Source of the DNA: Herbaspirillum sp. GW103
GTDB taxonomy: Bacteria; Pseudomonadota; Gammaproteobacteria; Burkholderiales; Burkholderiaceae_D
Assembly (NCBI RefSeq): GCF_000261365.1
Contig: NZ_AJVC01000003.1
Coordinates: 1,302,001-1,366,000, forward strand
DNA: 64,000 nt
Direction: 5' to 3'
The notes under the pieces are model-generated. The model was not told the origin of the DNA, did no database searches, and saw nothing but the letters and a program-made list of their open reading frames with translations. A program made the position numbers and the translations under genes. This document shows positions 39,588 through 49,600 of this stretch, in pieces (position 1 is the first letter of the stretch; every line of letters begins with the position of its first letter).

Positions 39588-40990
39588 TGAAGGCGCAGCA
39601 AGGTATCGCGAAAACCGGGCGGCATGTCGGCATGCAGGCGGAATGCCTGCTCCTGGCCGCCCGCATTGAATATCTGCATCCGCTGCAGCCACGCCTCGAA
39701 TTCGGGAGCCGGCCGCGAACCCAGTACCCGCCTGGCATACAAGGCATCGTGGAAGGAAGTGGTCTGGTAGTTGAGCATGATGTCATCCGAACCGGGAATG
39801 CCCATGATGAAGGTGCAGCCTGCCACGCCCAGCAGGGTCAGGAGCACATCCATGTCGTTCTGGTCGGCCTCGGCGTGGTTGGTGTAGCAGACATCGCAGC
39901 CCATGGGCAGGCCCAGCAGCTTGGCGCAGAAATGGTCTTCCAGTCCGGCGCGGATGATCTGCTTGCCGTCATAAAGATATTCCGGCCCGATGAAACCCAC
40001 TACCGTATTGACCAGCAGCGGCTTGAACGCCCGCGCCACCGCATAGGCGCGTGCTTCGCAGGTCTGCTGATCGACGCCATGATGGGCGTTGGCCGACAGC
40101 GCACTGCCCTGACCGGTTTCGAAATACATGACGTTGTCGCCCACGGTGCCACGTTGCAGGGACAGTGCCGCCGCACGCGCCTCAGCCAGGATGGCCAGGT
40201 CGATACCGAAGCCGCGATTGGCTGCCTCGGTCCCGGCAATCGACTGGAACACCAGGTCCACCGGCGCGCCGCGCTCGATGGCCGCAATCGTGTTGGTGAC
40301 GTGGGTCAGCACGCAGGATTGCGTGGGGATTTCGTAGCGCGCGATCACCTCGGCCATCATCCCGACCAGCTTGACCACCTGCGGCACGTTGTCCGTGGCG
40401 GGATTGATGCCGATGACCGCATCGCCGTTGCCATACAGCAGGCCATCGAGCATGCTGGCGGCAATGCCGCTGGCGTCATCGGTAGGGTGATTGGGCTGCA
40501 GGCGCGTGGACAAGCGGCCGGGCAGGCCGATGGTATTGCGAAAGGCCGTGACCACACGGCATTTCTTGGCCACCAGGATCAGATCCTGATTGCGCATGAT
40601 CTTGGAGACGGCAGCCGCCATCTCCGGCGTGACACCGGGGGCGACCGCTGCCAGTACGGTGCTGTCGGTGTTGTCGGCCAGCAGCCAGTTGCGCAGGTCG
40701 CCCACGGTCAGGTGGGCAATCGCTGCAAACGCTGCGCGGTCGTGACTGTCGAGGATGAGGCGGGTGACCTCATCGTCTTCGTAGGGAATCAGCGGCTCCT
40801 GGAGGAAGGTCTTCAGCGGCAGCTCGGCCAGCGCCATCTGTGCAATGGCGCGCTCCTCGGCACTGGCAGCGGCCACACCGGCCAGCAAGTCGCCTGAGCG
40901 CGCCGGGCTGGCCTTGGCCATGAGCTCCTTCAGATCACGAAATGCGTAGCTGGTGCTCCCCGCGCTGTGGCGAAAACGAGGTGTCGACAT
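39584..40990 (-). CDS. eutB: Ethanolamine ammonia-lyase large subunit
   Basis: 468 aa TIM-barrel subunit that binds substrate and the cobalamin cofactor. Recognised stretches are [97 protein letters not shown] and [19 protein letters not shown] 40990 has AGGGAG upstream; the frame is open further but runs into the permease gene in another frame. It lies 44 bases after the permease gene, so permease-eutB-eutC form one transcript. Confidence 0.97.
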   Translation of the reverse strand: MSTPRFRHSAGSTSYAFRDLKELMAKASPARSGDLLAGVAAASAEERAIAQMALAELPLKTFLQEPLIPYEDDEVTRLILDSHDRAAFAAIAHLTVGDLRNWLLADNTDSTVLAAVAPGVTPEMAAAVSKIMRNQDLILVAKKCRVVTAFRNTIGLPGRLSTRLQPNHPTDDASGIAASMLDGLLYGNGDAVIGINPATDNVPQVVKLVGMMAEVIARYEIPTQSCVLTHVTNTIAAIERGAPVDLVFQSIAGTEAANRGFGIDLAILAEARAAALSLQRGTVGDNVMYFETGQGSALSANAHHGVDQQTCEARAYAVARAFKPLLVNTVVGFIGPEYLYDGKQIIRAGLEDHFCAKLLGLPMGCDVCYTNHAEADQNDMDVLLTLLGVAGCTFIMGIPGSDDIMLNYQTTSFHDALYARRVLGSRPAPEFEAWLQRMQIFNAGGQEQAFRLHADMPPGFRDTLLRLQ

Positions 40991-41034
40991 GATCGGTTGC
41001 TCCCTGAAAAAGCGCGCTGTCACATGTGCCCGCC

Positions 41035-42408
41035 TCAAGCCGGCAGGCCACGTCCCGAACGATGACGCGCCGATGCAAGGTAGCACACATATCCCAGTGC
41101 CATCAGCGCCACGAAGATGCCGAAGATCAGCGGATTGTAGTAGATCATGGTGGCCATGCAGACCAGCGCACCGAACAATGCAAAGGCCGGGAAGTAGGGA
41201 TACAGCGGCGCCCGGAAAGGCCGCTCCAGGCCAGGCTCGATGCGGCGCAGGCGCAACAGCGACAGCATCGACAGGATGTACATCAGGATCGCACCGAACA
41301 CCGACATGGTGACGATATTGGCGGTGAGCGTCTGGCCGCCGATCTTGATGAGCTCGTCGCTGTAGATGGCGGCGATGCCCACCACCCCGCCAGCCAGGAT
41401 GGCACGGTGCGGTGTCTTGAAGCGCGGATGGATCCGGGCGAAATACGCAGGCAGATAGCCTTCGCGGGCCAGCGCAAAGATCTGGCGCGAGTAGCCCAGG
41501 ATGATGCCGTGGAACGACGCCACCAACCCGAACAGGCCCAGCCACACCAGCATGTGCAACCAGTTGCTGTTGCCGCCCACGATCAGTTTCATGGCCTGCG
41601 GCAGCGGATCATTGATATTGGCCAGTTTGGTCCAGTCGCCGGCCCCGCCAGCGAAGAGCATCACGCCGATGGCCAGCACCACCAGCGTGAGGATGCCGGT
41701 GATGTAGGCGATGGGAATGGAGCGCCTGGGGTCCTTGGCTTCTTCGGCGGCCATGGCCACGCCTTCGATGGCGAGGAAGAACCAGATCGCAAACGGGATC
41801 GCCGCGAACATGCCGGGCACCGCCGCCAGGCTGAAGCTGTCACTGCCCGACCAGCCGCCCTTGGTGAAATTGATCAGCGAGAAACCTGGCGCCACCACCC
41901 CCATGAAGACCAGCAATTCGAAGATCGCCAGCAGCGTCACGAAGAGCTCAAAGGTGGCCGCAATCTGCACGCCGACGATATTGAGCGTCATGAACACCAG
42001 ATACGCGCCCAGCGCCGCCTGCCTGGGATCGATATCGGGGAACTGCACATTGAGGTAGGCGCCGATGGCCAGGGCGATGGCCGGTGGCGCAAAGACGAAT
42101 TCGATGAGCGTGGCCGCGCCCGCCAGGTAGCCGCCCACCGGCCCGAAGGCGCGCTTGCTGTAGGCAAACGGCCCACCCGCATGGGGAATGGAGGTAGTCA
42201 GTTCGGTAAAGCTGAAGATGAAAGTGGCATACATGGCCGCAATGAACAGAGCCGTGACCGTGAAGCCCAGCGTGCCGGCGCTGGCCCAGCCATAGCTCCA
42301 GCCGAAGTATTCGCCGGAAATCACCAGCCCGACCGCAATGGCCCAGAGCTGCAGGGTGGACAGGACGGGCTTGAGGGTATGGCCCTGCCCTGAAGAGCTT
42401 GCATTCAT
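41035..42408 (-). CDS. eat: Ethanolamine permease, APC superfamily
   Basis: 457 aa with about 12 membrane helices. The pattern GLVISGEYFGWSYGWASAGTLGF, SIPHAGGPFAYSKRAFGP and FVFAPPAIALAIGAYLN matches ethanolamine permeases of the amino acid-polyamine-organocation family. ATG 42408 has GGGAG 6 bases upstream; the longer frame (to 42528) would cover the promoter region. It is first gene of the ethanolamine operon and divergent from the AraC regulator. Confidence 0.9.
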   Translation of the reverse strand: MNASSSGQGHTLKPVLSTLQLWAIAVGLVISGEYFGWSYGWASAGTLGFTVTALFIAAMYATFIFSFTELTTSIPHAGGPFAYSKRAFGPVGGYLAGAATLIEFVFAPPAIALAIGAYLNVQFPDIDPRQAALGAYLVFMTLNIVGVQIAATFELFVTLLAIFELLVFMGVVAPGFSLINFTKGGWSGSDSFSLAAVPGMFAAIPFAIWFFLAIEGVAMAAEEAKDPRRSIPIAYITGILTLVVLAIGVMLFAGGAGDWTKLANINDPLPQAMKLIVGGNSNWLHMLVWLGLFGLVASFHGIILGYSRQIFALAREGYLPAYFARIHPRFKTPHRAILAGGVVGIAAIYSDELIKIGGQTLTANIVTMSVFGAILMYILSMLSLLRLRRIEPGLERPFRAPLYPYFPAFALFGALVCMATMIYYNPLIFGIFVALMALGYVCYLASARHRSGRGLPA

Positions 42409-42606
42409 CGGATTCTCCCGTTGGCGCGAAGGACGGGCCGCTGCGTGGCGACCCCTGTGATAGGACTGGCGGGCATGGCGCTTGCTTGATCTGGCGCAAT
42501 ACGCTGCCCTGCCGACCCAATATAGCAACGGCGATTTCGGCGGCGTTATCGAAATTCGGCAAACCTGCGCGGCTTGCTAGCCGCCGGTCGATCAAGGAGT
42601 CTGCCC

Positions 42607-43611
42607 ATGTCCGCGCTCTCACTGTCCCAGCCTGACACACCTGCCACGCACAGCCAGCGGGCATTGCGCACCGCCGTTGCGCGCGATGTGGATGAGCATG
42701 CGCACAACCTGACGGACTGGGAACAACGCTACGACCAGATCACCTGCGGTCGCTTTGAAGGCGTGCTGCAGGAGTGGCAGAGCAGCGGTCTGCAGATTTT
42801 CCGCGAGGCCAGCAGCCGTGCCGTGCGCCAGTCCTGCCAGGTATGGCCCGATGCCTTGTGGTTCGGTATCGAGGTGCGCACCAGCGGCATGCGCATCAAT
42901 GGCCGCCAGGTGGGTGAGGATGTGGTGATGACCCGTCCGGGTGCCTGCGAATTCGAACTGGTCACGCCGGATGCCCATGAAATCTACGGCATCGTGGTAC
43001 AACGCGACGCCCTGCAATCGAGTGCCGCACGGCTGGGCTGTCAGCCGGACTGGAACCGCCTGCACCGGGCCGAACTGCTCAAGGTCGGGCATCAGGGTCT
43101 GGAAGATTGCCGCCAGCAGATCGCTGCCCTGCTCGCCCTGGCGGGCCAGGCCAGCGGCGCCCACGCCCATGCCGCCCTGCAACTGCGCCAGGAGGCCGTG
43201 CTGGTAGCCTTGCTGGCCATGCTGGACGAGGGCGAGATCGAGGCGCAAGCCGGTGCCAGCTTTCTGCGCCGCCGCCGTATCGTCAACGATGCGCGCGAGT
43301 TCGCGATGGCGCATCAGGACAGCCCGGTGACCGTCCCCATGCTGTGCGAGGCCGTCCACGTCAGTCGCCGCACGCTGCAATACTGCTTCGAGGATGTGCT
43401 GGGCATGAGCCCCATGAGCTATCTGCGCTCGCTGCGCCTGAACGGGGTGCGCCGCGCCCTGTGCGCGGGCGATGGCAGCCAGGCCGTCGGCAGCATCGGC
43501 GACATCGCTGCCGCCTGGGGCTTCGCCAACTTCAGCCAGTTCTCGTGCGACTACAAGAAACTGTTCGGGCAGACGCCGTCGGCCATGGTGCAGGCGCGCA
43601 CCCGGCATTGA
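42607..43611 (+). CDS. eutR: AraC-family regulator of ethanolamine use (EutR-like)
   Basis: 334 aa. ATG 42607 follows AAGGAG (42594-42599) by 7 bases. An N-terminal sensing region (about 30-230) is followed by an AraC double helix-turn-helix (about 235-334): VPMLCEAVHVSRRTLQYCFE, then SPMSYLRSLRLNGVRRAL and IAAAWGFANFSQFSCDYKKLFGQTPS. The pattern matches EutR and its position next to the ethanolamine genes supports activation of the divergent operon. The inducer is presumed to be ethanolamine plus cobalamin, as known for EutR. Confidence 0.88.
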   Translation: MSALSLSQPDTPATHSQRALRTAVARDVDEHAHNLTDWEQRYDQITCGRFEGVLQEWQSSGLQIFREASSRAVRQSCQVWPDALWFGIEVRTSGMRINGRQVGEDVVMTRPGACEFELVTPDAHEIYGIVVQRDALQSSAARLGCQPDWNRLHRAELLKVGHQGLEDCRQQIAALLALAGQASGAHAHAALQLRQEAVLVALLAMLDEGEIEAQAGASFLRRRRIVNDAREFAMAHQDSPVTVPMLCEAVHVSRRTLQYCFEDVLGMSPMSYLRSLRLNGVRRALCAGDGSQAVGSIGDIAAAWGFANFSQFSCDYKKLFGQTPSAMVQARTRH

Positions 43612-43704
43612 GCCAGTCCTCGGGCCGCGACGATCTTGCTGGCGGCACGGCGCCGAAGACGGCACAATGCCGTCTGCGCCACTGACCACCCGAATGAGCC
43701 CCCG

Positions 43705-45573
43705 ATGACGGCCAGCCAAGACGACATTTTCTCCCTGGAAAAATTCGAGTACCTCTGCTACGCACGCCAGCGGGAGCCCGCCGCACAGGAACTGGTGCGC
43801 CTGCTGCAACTGATCGATCGGCAGTACGGGCAACTGGCCGGCAGGTTTTCCTTGCAGGTCTCGCCGGCGGTGACCCAGGCCGAACTGGAACAGCACACAC
43901 TGGCGCGCCTTACCGGCGCCATCTCGGCACTGCTGTCGGATCCCGGCTTTCACCTCAGTCCCAACGGTTTCGGCCAGCTCATCCAGTTCCAGCGCTGGCT
44001 GGCGGCGCTATTCGGGGCGAGTCACTTCATCAATGCCGATCACATCCTGCGCTCGCTCAATTTCGGCGGTCCGCAATCGGCGGTATTCGAGGTCAAGCCG
44101 CTGGACCTGGTGAAATTCTGTCTGCTGTACTCCCCTGAATCGGAATTGCCGCTCGATGTGGAAGCGCTCTGGGTCCAGAACAAACCGCTGGCCGCCGCGC
44201 TGTTCCTGGCATTGATGTCGCCGCGCTTTCTCGGTACGCCGGCGGCGCATTCCAAGCGCGAGGCCCTGCTGCACTGGCTGCCCGAACGACTGCATGAACT
44301 GGATTCCCTGGACGGGCTGCCGGTTGCCGTGCTGCATGACGTCTACATGCACTGCAGCTACGCCGACCTGCCGCAGCGCCATCGCATCAAGGGCGCCATC
44401 AACCAGCTGCTGCTCGGCAAGCTCGCTGCCGACGGCCTGCATGACCTGGCGCAGGACGGTGGCGGGCGCGTCAATGGCAAGCCGGTCATGCTGGTCTTGC
44501 TGGAGTGGTTTTCCGGCGGACACTCGATCTACCGTACCCACTCCAAGACGCTGGAGGCGGCACGCCGCCATTTCCACGTGATTGCCCTGGGCTACGCGGC
44601 CAATACCGACGAACTGGGTCGCGCCGTCTTCGATGAATTCATCACGCTGGAGCAGCCCGGCGACCTGGTGTCCAGTCTGCGCACCGTGCGCGAGACTGCA
44701 CAGGCGCGTCGGCCGTGCGTGTTCTACATGCCCAGCGTGGGCATGTTCCCCATCACCATGTTCGCGGCCAATCTGCGGCTAGCGCCCTTGCAGGTGGCCG
44801 CGCTCGGCCACCCGGCCACGACGCATTCCTCGCGCATCGACTACATCAGCGTGGAAGAGGATTTCGTCGGCGACCCGGCCTGCTTCAGCGAAAAGCTCTT
44901 GCGCCTGCCCGCCGATGGCCAGCCCTACCGTCCCACGGCCATCCCCTTTGCCGTACCGCGCATGGACCGACGCGACCAGACGGTGGTCAATGTGGCCATT
45001 GCAGCCACTACCATGAAACTCAATCCGCGCTTCCTGATGGCGTGCCAGCGCATCGTGGAATTGTCCGCGCGGGCAGAGGGCGGGGCCGCGCGCCAGGTGC
45101 GACTGCATTTCCTGGTGGGCCAGGCGCAGGGCCTGCTCTATCCGCAGTTGCAGCGCCTGATCCTGCGCTACATTCCGTCGGCGCAGGTCTATGCGCACCA
45201 GCCCTACCAGCAGTACCTGTCGATCTTCAACCAGTGCGACATGTTCCTCTCGCCCCTGCCCTTCGGCAATACCAACGGCATCATCGATGCCTTCACGGTC
45301 GGACTGCCGGGCGTCTGCAAGACCGGGCCGGAAGTCTTCGAACATATCGACGAAGGACTGTTCCGCCGCGTCGGGCTGCCCGACTGGACCATCGCGGCCA
45401 CGCTGGATGACTACATCCTGGCCGCCGTACGCATGGCCACGGACTATCCGGCGCGCCGTGCGCTGTATGCGCAACTGGCCGATCCGCAAGCCTTGCGCCG
45501 GCTCTTCGAAGGACGTCCGGAGTCGCTGGGTGATGCCCTGGCAGCATTGTGCAAGCAAGCCATCAGCCCTTGA
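43705..45573 (+). CDS. HMW1C-like cytoplasmic N-glycosyltransferase (GT41)
   Basis: 622 aa, the length of HMW1C/ApNGT enzymes, which add glucose from UDP-glucose to Asn in N-x-S/T motifs of adhesins in the cytoplasm. An all-helical N-terminal domain (about 1-240) is followed by a GT-B fold: VMLVLLEWFSGGHSIYRTHS, YMPSVGMFPITMFAANLRLAP, GHPATTHSSRIDY, a Lys near 438 (TMKLNPRF) and the nucleotide-site stretch PLPFGNTNGIIDAFTVGLPG near 518-537, then TGPEVFEHIDEGLFRR. No two-partner adhesin, autotransporter or TpsB gene lies in the window, so the substrate is unknown. Start 43705 is by family length; an in-frame upstream start adds 23 basic residues. Confidence 0.85.
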   Translation: MTASQDDIFSLEKFEYLCYARQREPAAQELVRLLQLIDRQYGQLAGRFSLQVSPAVTQAELEQHTLARLTGAISALLSDPGFHLSPNGFGQLIQFQRWLAALFGASHFINADHILRSLNFGGPQSAVFEVKPLDLVKFCLLYSPESELPLDVEALWVQNKPLAAALFLALMSPRFLGTPAAHSKREALLHWLPERLHELDSLDGLPVAVLHDVYMHCSYADLPQRHRIKGAINQLLLGKLAADGLHDLAQDGGGRVNGKPVMLVLLEWFSGGHSIYRTHSKTLEAARRHFHVIALGYAANTDELGRAVFDEFITLEQPGDLVSSLRTVRETAQARRPCVFYMPSVGMFPITMFAANLRLAPLQVAALGHPATTHSSRIDYISVEEDFVGDPACFSEKLLRLPADGQPYRPTAIPFAVPRMDRRDQTVVNVAIAATTMKLNPRFLMACQRIVELSARAEGGAARQVRLHFLVGQAQGLLYPQLQRLILRYIPSAQVYAHQPYQQYLSIFNQCDMFLSPLPFGNTNGIIDAFTVGLPGVCKTGPEVFEHIDEGLFRRVGLPDWTIAATLDDYILAAVRMATDYPARRALYAQLADPQALRRLFEGRPESLGDALAALCKQAISP

Positions 45574-45751
45574 GGGATCACTCCACGTGCACGGACGCAG
45601 CCACCGCCGCAGGCGGTACAAGGATTGTCGGGAGAATCGGCCATGTCGGTGAAGAGCCGCTCTTCATCGACGATCCATTGAAGGGCTGCGTGTGCGGGCA
45701 TGAAAGTGGCGTGGTGGATATCAGGCAAGCAGAGCAGCTCGGGGCCTGCCA

Positions 45752-46684
45752 TTATGCGATGTTCCGGCGCCTGCGCACAGGACTGCCCGCTTCGGCGCGC
45801 GCCTTGGCCTCGACCAGCTCCAGCAGACCTTGCGCGGCAATGGACAGGCTGCGCTCCTTGGGCGTGACGATCAGCAGTGGCCGCACCAGCTCCGGCGCAT
45901 CCACGGCAATGGCGACCAGGTTGGGCAGACGGAACTGGAACAGCGTCAGTTCCGGCACCACGCTCACGCCCAGCCCGCTTTCGATCAAGGCCGCCAGCGT
46001 GGCCAGGTGCTCCACCTCCAGCCCGGTGTGGATCACGCCACCAGGTCGCAGCACCGCCTCCAGGTGCTGGCGTACGCTGGTCGAGCGCGCCAGGTGGATC
46101 ATCTCGCAACCGGCCAGTTGCGCCACCTTGATGCGTCGCTTCCCGGCCAGCGGATGGTCCTTGCGGCACACCAGATAGAACGGATCGGCACACAACGGCT
46201 GAGTACTGAACTCCAGCAGATCGGGTCCCGGCGCGGTCAGGGCGATGTCGGCCTTGCCATGCCGCAGCAGCTCCAGGCACTGGTCCGAAATGGCATCGAA
46301 CAATTCCACCGTGACACCCGGATGGCGCTGCCGGTAGGCTGCCAGCACCGGCGGCAGCCAGCCCGCCGCCAACGACGGCAGGGCCGCAATGGCCACCCTG
46401 CCCTTGCGCCGGGCGACATAATCATTCATGTCCGCCAGCGCCGCCTGCATGTCCGCCACCAGCTGGCGGGCCACCTGGACGAAGACTTCACCTTCGGGCG
46501 TGAGGCTCACGTTGCGCGTATCACGCTCGAACAGGCGCGCGCCGGTGGCGCTCTCCAGTTTCTGGATCATGGCGCTGAAGGCTGACTGCGAGAGGTGGCA
46601 GCGCTCGGCCGCATGACCGAAGTGCCGGCACTCGGCCAGGGTCAGGAAGGCTTGCAGCAGGCGCGTGGAAAGGTTGGCTTGCAT
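45752..46684 (-). CDS. LysR-family transcriptional regulator
   Basis: 310 aa. N-terminal winged helix-turn-helix (LLQAFLTLAECRHFGHAAERCHLSQSAFSAMIQKLE) and a periplasmic-binding-like effector domain (about 90-295) as in CysB/LysR proteins. It is divergent from the CitMHS transporter gene with 214 bases between the starts, so it is the probable regulator of that cluster. The ligand is unknown; a carboxylate taken up by the transporter is the natural guess. Confidence 0.9.
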   Translation of the reverse strand: MQANLSTRLLQAFLTLAECRHFGHAAERCHLSQSAFSAMIQKLESATGARLFERDTRNVSLTPEGEVFVQVARQLVADMQAALADMNDYVARRKGRVAIAALPSLAAGWLPPVLAAYRQRHPGVTVELFDAISDQCLELLRHGKADIALTAPGPDLLEFSTQPLCADPFYLVCRKDHPLAGKRRIKVAQLAGCEMIHLARSTSVRQHLEAVLRPGGVIHTGLEVEHLATLAALIESGLGVSVVPELTLFQFRLPNLVAIAVDAPELVRPLLIVTPKERSLSIAAQGLLELVEAKARAEAGSPVRRRRNIA

Positions 46685-46898
46685 GAGATGGAGGTCGCCG
46701 GATTATGCTGAAAATCCGGTCAATCAATCGAAAAAAGCGACTTTACAACAAAATCGGCCGCCACCTACACTCGCCCTGCTCACATCTCGCCCCCCTGTAC
46801 GGAATCCGGTACGGAGACTGAAACAGAAAAGCAAAACGACACACCGGGCCGGATGTGCTGACACGACAAGAACATCACACCAAAAAACGGAGACACGC

Positions 46899-48200
46899 AT
46901 GTTGGCCCTGCTCGGCTTTGTCACGATCGTATCCTTGTTCACCGCCATCCTCACCAAGAGGATGTCGCCGCTGGTGGCGCTGATCGCCATTCCCATCATG
47001 GCCGCCCTGATCGGCGGCTTCGGCTTGCAGACTTCCAAGTTCATCGTTCAGGGCGTCACCGCCATTGCGCCGGTGGCGGGAATGTTCGTCTTTGCCATCC
47101 TGTTCTTCGGCATCGTGACCGATGCCGGCATGCTGGACCCCATCATCAGCCGCATCCTCAAGACCGTGGGCAGCCGCCCCACCCGCATCGTTCCCGGTAC
47201 GGCACTGCTGGCCTTGCTGATCCACCTGGATGGATCGGGTGCGGTAACCTTCCTCATCACCATCCCCGCCATGCTGCCGCTGTACACGCGGCTGGGCATC
47301 GACAAGCGCATCCTGGCCTGCGTGGCCTCGCTGGCCGCGGGCGTGAATTTCCTGCCGTGGACCGGGCCGATGATCCGTGCCTCGGCCGCACTGCATATCC
47401 CGGTATCGGACATCTTCACGCCCCTGGTGCCGGTCCAGCTGGTCGGACTGGCCTTCGTCTTCATCGCCGCGTATCTGCTGGGCCTGAAGGAGGAGCGCCG
47501 CCTCGGGCTGGGCAAGGGAGCCAGCGTGGGTTTCGTGCAGCAGCATGAACTGAGCGAAGCGCAACTGAAGATCCGCCGCCCGCAGAATTTCTGGGCCAAT
47601 ATCGTCCTGACGGTATTCGTGCTGGGCGTGATGATCAGCGGCAAGGTCGATCCGGTGGTCATGTTCATGATCGGCGTGGTGCTGGCCCTGATGATCAACT
47701 ACCGTGACGTGGCCATGCAGCGCGAGCGCATCGATGCCCACGCCAAGGCCGCCCTGCTGATGGCCAGCATCCTGTTTGCGGCGGGCGTGTTCACCGGCAT
47801 CATGACCAAGTCCGGCATGCTCTCGGCCATGGCCAAGACGGCCGTGGGCCTGGTACCGCCCGAGATGGCCAGCCATATCCCGGTGGCCCTGGGGTTGTTG
47901 TCGATGCCGCTGTCGCTGCTGTTCGACCCGGATTCCTTCTACTTCGGCGTGCTGCCGGTGATCGCCGAGGTCAGTCACATGCTGGGCGTGCCGACCATCC
48001 AGGTCGCCCAGGCGGCGTTGCTGGGCCAGATGACCACGGGTTTCCCGGTCAGTCCGCTCACGCCCGCCACCTTCCTGGTGTGCGGCCTGGCCGGCATCGA
48101 ACTGGCAGACCATCAGAAATACACCATCCCTTTCCTCTTCGGCGCTTCCGTGGTGATGACCATCGCCTGCGTGGTGCTGGGACTGTTCCCGCTGTTCTGA
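46899..48200 (+). CDS. CitMHS-family metal-citrate (or related carboxylate) transporter
   Basis: 433 aa with about 11-12 membrane helices. IHLDGSGAVTFLITIPAMLPLY, LAAGVNFLPWTGPMIRASAAL, LLFDPDSFYFGVLPVIAEV and LGQMTTGFPVSPLTPATFL match the CitMHS family, which moves citrate with a divalent metal or proton. ATG 46899 has GGAG 6 bases upstream; the frame extends 78 codons further without similarity. It is 43 bases upstream of the DUF1446 gene, in one operon. This is a second, unrelated citrate-type importer besides citA. Confidence 0.92.
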   Translation: MLALLGFVTIVSLFTAILTKRMSPLVALIAIPIMAALIGGFGLQTSKFIVQGVTAIAPVAGMFVFAILFFGIVTDAGMLDPIISRILKTVGSRPTRIVPGTALLALLIHLDGSGAVTFLITIPAMLPLYTRLGIDKRILACVASLAAGVNFLPWTGPMIRASAALHIPVSDIFTPLVPVQLVGLAFVFIAAYLLGLKEERRLGLGKGASVGFVQQHELSEAQLKIRRPQNFWANIVLTVFVLGVMISGKVDPVVMFMIGVVLALMINYRDVAMQRERIDAHAKAALLMASILFAAGVFTGIMTKSGMLSAMAKTAVGLVPPEMASHIPVALGLLSMPLSLLFDPDSFYFGVLPVIAEVSHMLGVPTIQVAQAALLGQMTTGFPVSPLTPATFLVCGLAGIELADHQKYTIPFLFGASVVMTIACVVLGLFPLF

Positions 48201-48243
48201 GCGGGGGCAAGGGCAAGCGCAACCCCCTGTTCTGGAGAAGTAC

Positions 48244-49599
48244 ATGACCCACGATCCACAGCGCACCGTGCGCATCGGCGCCGGTGCCGGCTATTCGGGC
48301 GATCGCATCGAACCGGCCGCCGAACTGGCCGAGCATGGCCAGCTGGATTACCTGATCTTCGAATGCCTGGCCGAACGCACCATCGCCATCGGCCAGCAGG
48401 CCCGACTGGCCGACCCGGCCAGAGGCTATGACCCGCTGCTGGAAGAGCGCATGCACGCGGTCCTGAAGACCTGTGCCACGCGGGGCGTGCGCATCATCAC
48501 CAACATGGGCGCGGCCAATCCGCTGGCTGCGGCGCAGCGGGTCCGCGAGATCGCGCGCGCATCCGGACTGGCTGGGCTGAAGGTGGCCGCCGTGGTCGGC
48601 GACGATGTACTGGAGGCCGTGCAGCAGGGAGCATGGCGTATCGAGGACAATGGCCAGCCGGTCGCGGCTCTCGGCACGCGCCTCATTTCGGCCAATGCCT
48701 ATCTGGGCATCGCACCCATCGTGGAAGCGCTGCAGGGCGGCGCCCAGGTCATCATCACCGGGCGCGTGGCCGACCCGGCGCTGGTGCTGGCGCCGCTGGT
48801 GCACGAGTTCGGCTGGGCCGCCGATGATTGGGACCGGCTCGGCCAGGGCACGCTCGTCGGCCATCTGCTGGAATGCGCAGGACAGATCACCGGCGGCTAC
48901 TTTGCCGATCCCGGCAAGAAGGATGTGGCCGGTCTGGCAAGGCTGGGCTTCCCCATCGGCGAAGTGAAGGCCGATGGCAGTGCCGTCATCACCAAGGTGG
49001 CGGGTTCCGGTGGCCAGGTCACGGCACGCACCTGCAAGGAGCAATTGCTCTATGAGATCCATGATCCGAGCGCTTACTTCACGCCCGACGTGATTGCTGA
49101 TTTCTCGCAAGTCCACATCGAAGAAGTCGGGCCGGACCGCGTGGCCGTCACCGGCGGCCGTGGGCGTGCGCGACCGCAGACACTCAAGACCACGCTGGGT
49201 TACCGCGACAGCTTCATCGGCGAAGGCCAGATCTCCTATGCCGGCCCTGGCGCGCGAGCGCGTGCGCAACTGGCCGGCGAGATCGTACGCGAGCGGCTGG
49301 CGCTCACGGGCGCGCAGACCGAAGAACTGCGCATGGAGCTGATCGGCATCAATGCCATCGCCGGTGAGCAGATGTCGGCGCATGCACCCGAGCCCCAGGA
49401 AGTCCGCCTGCGCGTGACCGGCCGCACGGCCAGCATGAAAGAGGCGATCCGCATCGGCAACGAAGTCGAGACACTTTATACCAACGGCCCGGCCGGTGGC
49501 GGCGGTGCCACCAAGTCGGCCCGCGAAGTCATCGCCGTGCTGTCGCTGCTGCTGCCGCGCACGCTGGTACATCCATCCGTTTTCATCGAGGAGGCCTGA
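48244..49599 (+). CDS. AtuA/DUF1446 family protein, probable catabolic enzyme
   Basis: 451 aa. The start MTHDPQRTVRIGAGAGYSGDRIEPA and the stretches LAERTIAIGQQARL, TNMGAANPLAAAQRV, GAQVIITGRVADPALVLAPLVHEFGW, HLLECAGQITGGYFADPGKKDV and TNGPAGGGGATKSAREV define DUF1446, named after AtuA of citronellol breakdown. No catalytic mechanism is established to my knowledge. It sits between a carboxylate transporter and the AtuA C-terminal-like small gene, 1 base apart from the latter. It probably processes the imported acid with that small subunit. ATG has GGAG at a good distance. Confidence 0.85.
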   Translation: MTHDPQRTVRIGAGAGYSGDRIEPAAELAEHGQLDYLIFECLAERTIAIGQQARLADPARGYDPLLEERMHAVLKTCATRGVRIITNMGAANPLAAAQRVREIARASGLAGLKVAAVVGDDVLEAVQQGAWRIEDNGQPVAALGTRLISANAYLGIAPIVEALQGGAQVIITGRVADPALVLAPLVHEFGWAADDWDRLGQGTLVGHLLECAGQITGGYFADPGKKDVAGLARLGFPIGEVKADGSAVITKVAGSGGQVTARTCKEQLLYEIHDPSAYFTPDVIADFSQVHIEEVGPDRVAVTGGRGRARPQTLKTTLGYRDSFIGEGQISYAGPGARARAQLAGEIVRERLALTGAQTEELRMELIGINAIAGEQMSAHAPEPQEVRLRVTGRTASMKEAIRIGNEVETLYTNGPAGGGGATKSAREVIAVLSLLLPRTLVHPSVFIEEA

Positions 49600-49600
49600 G

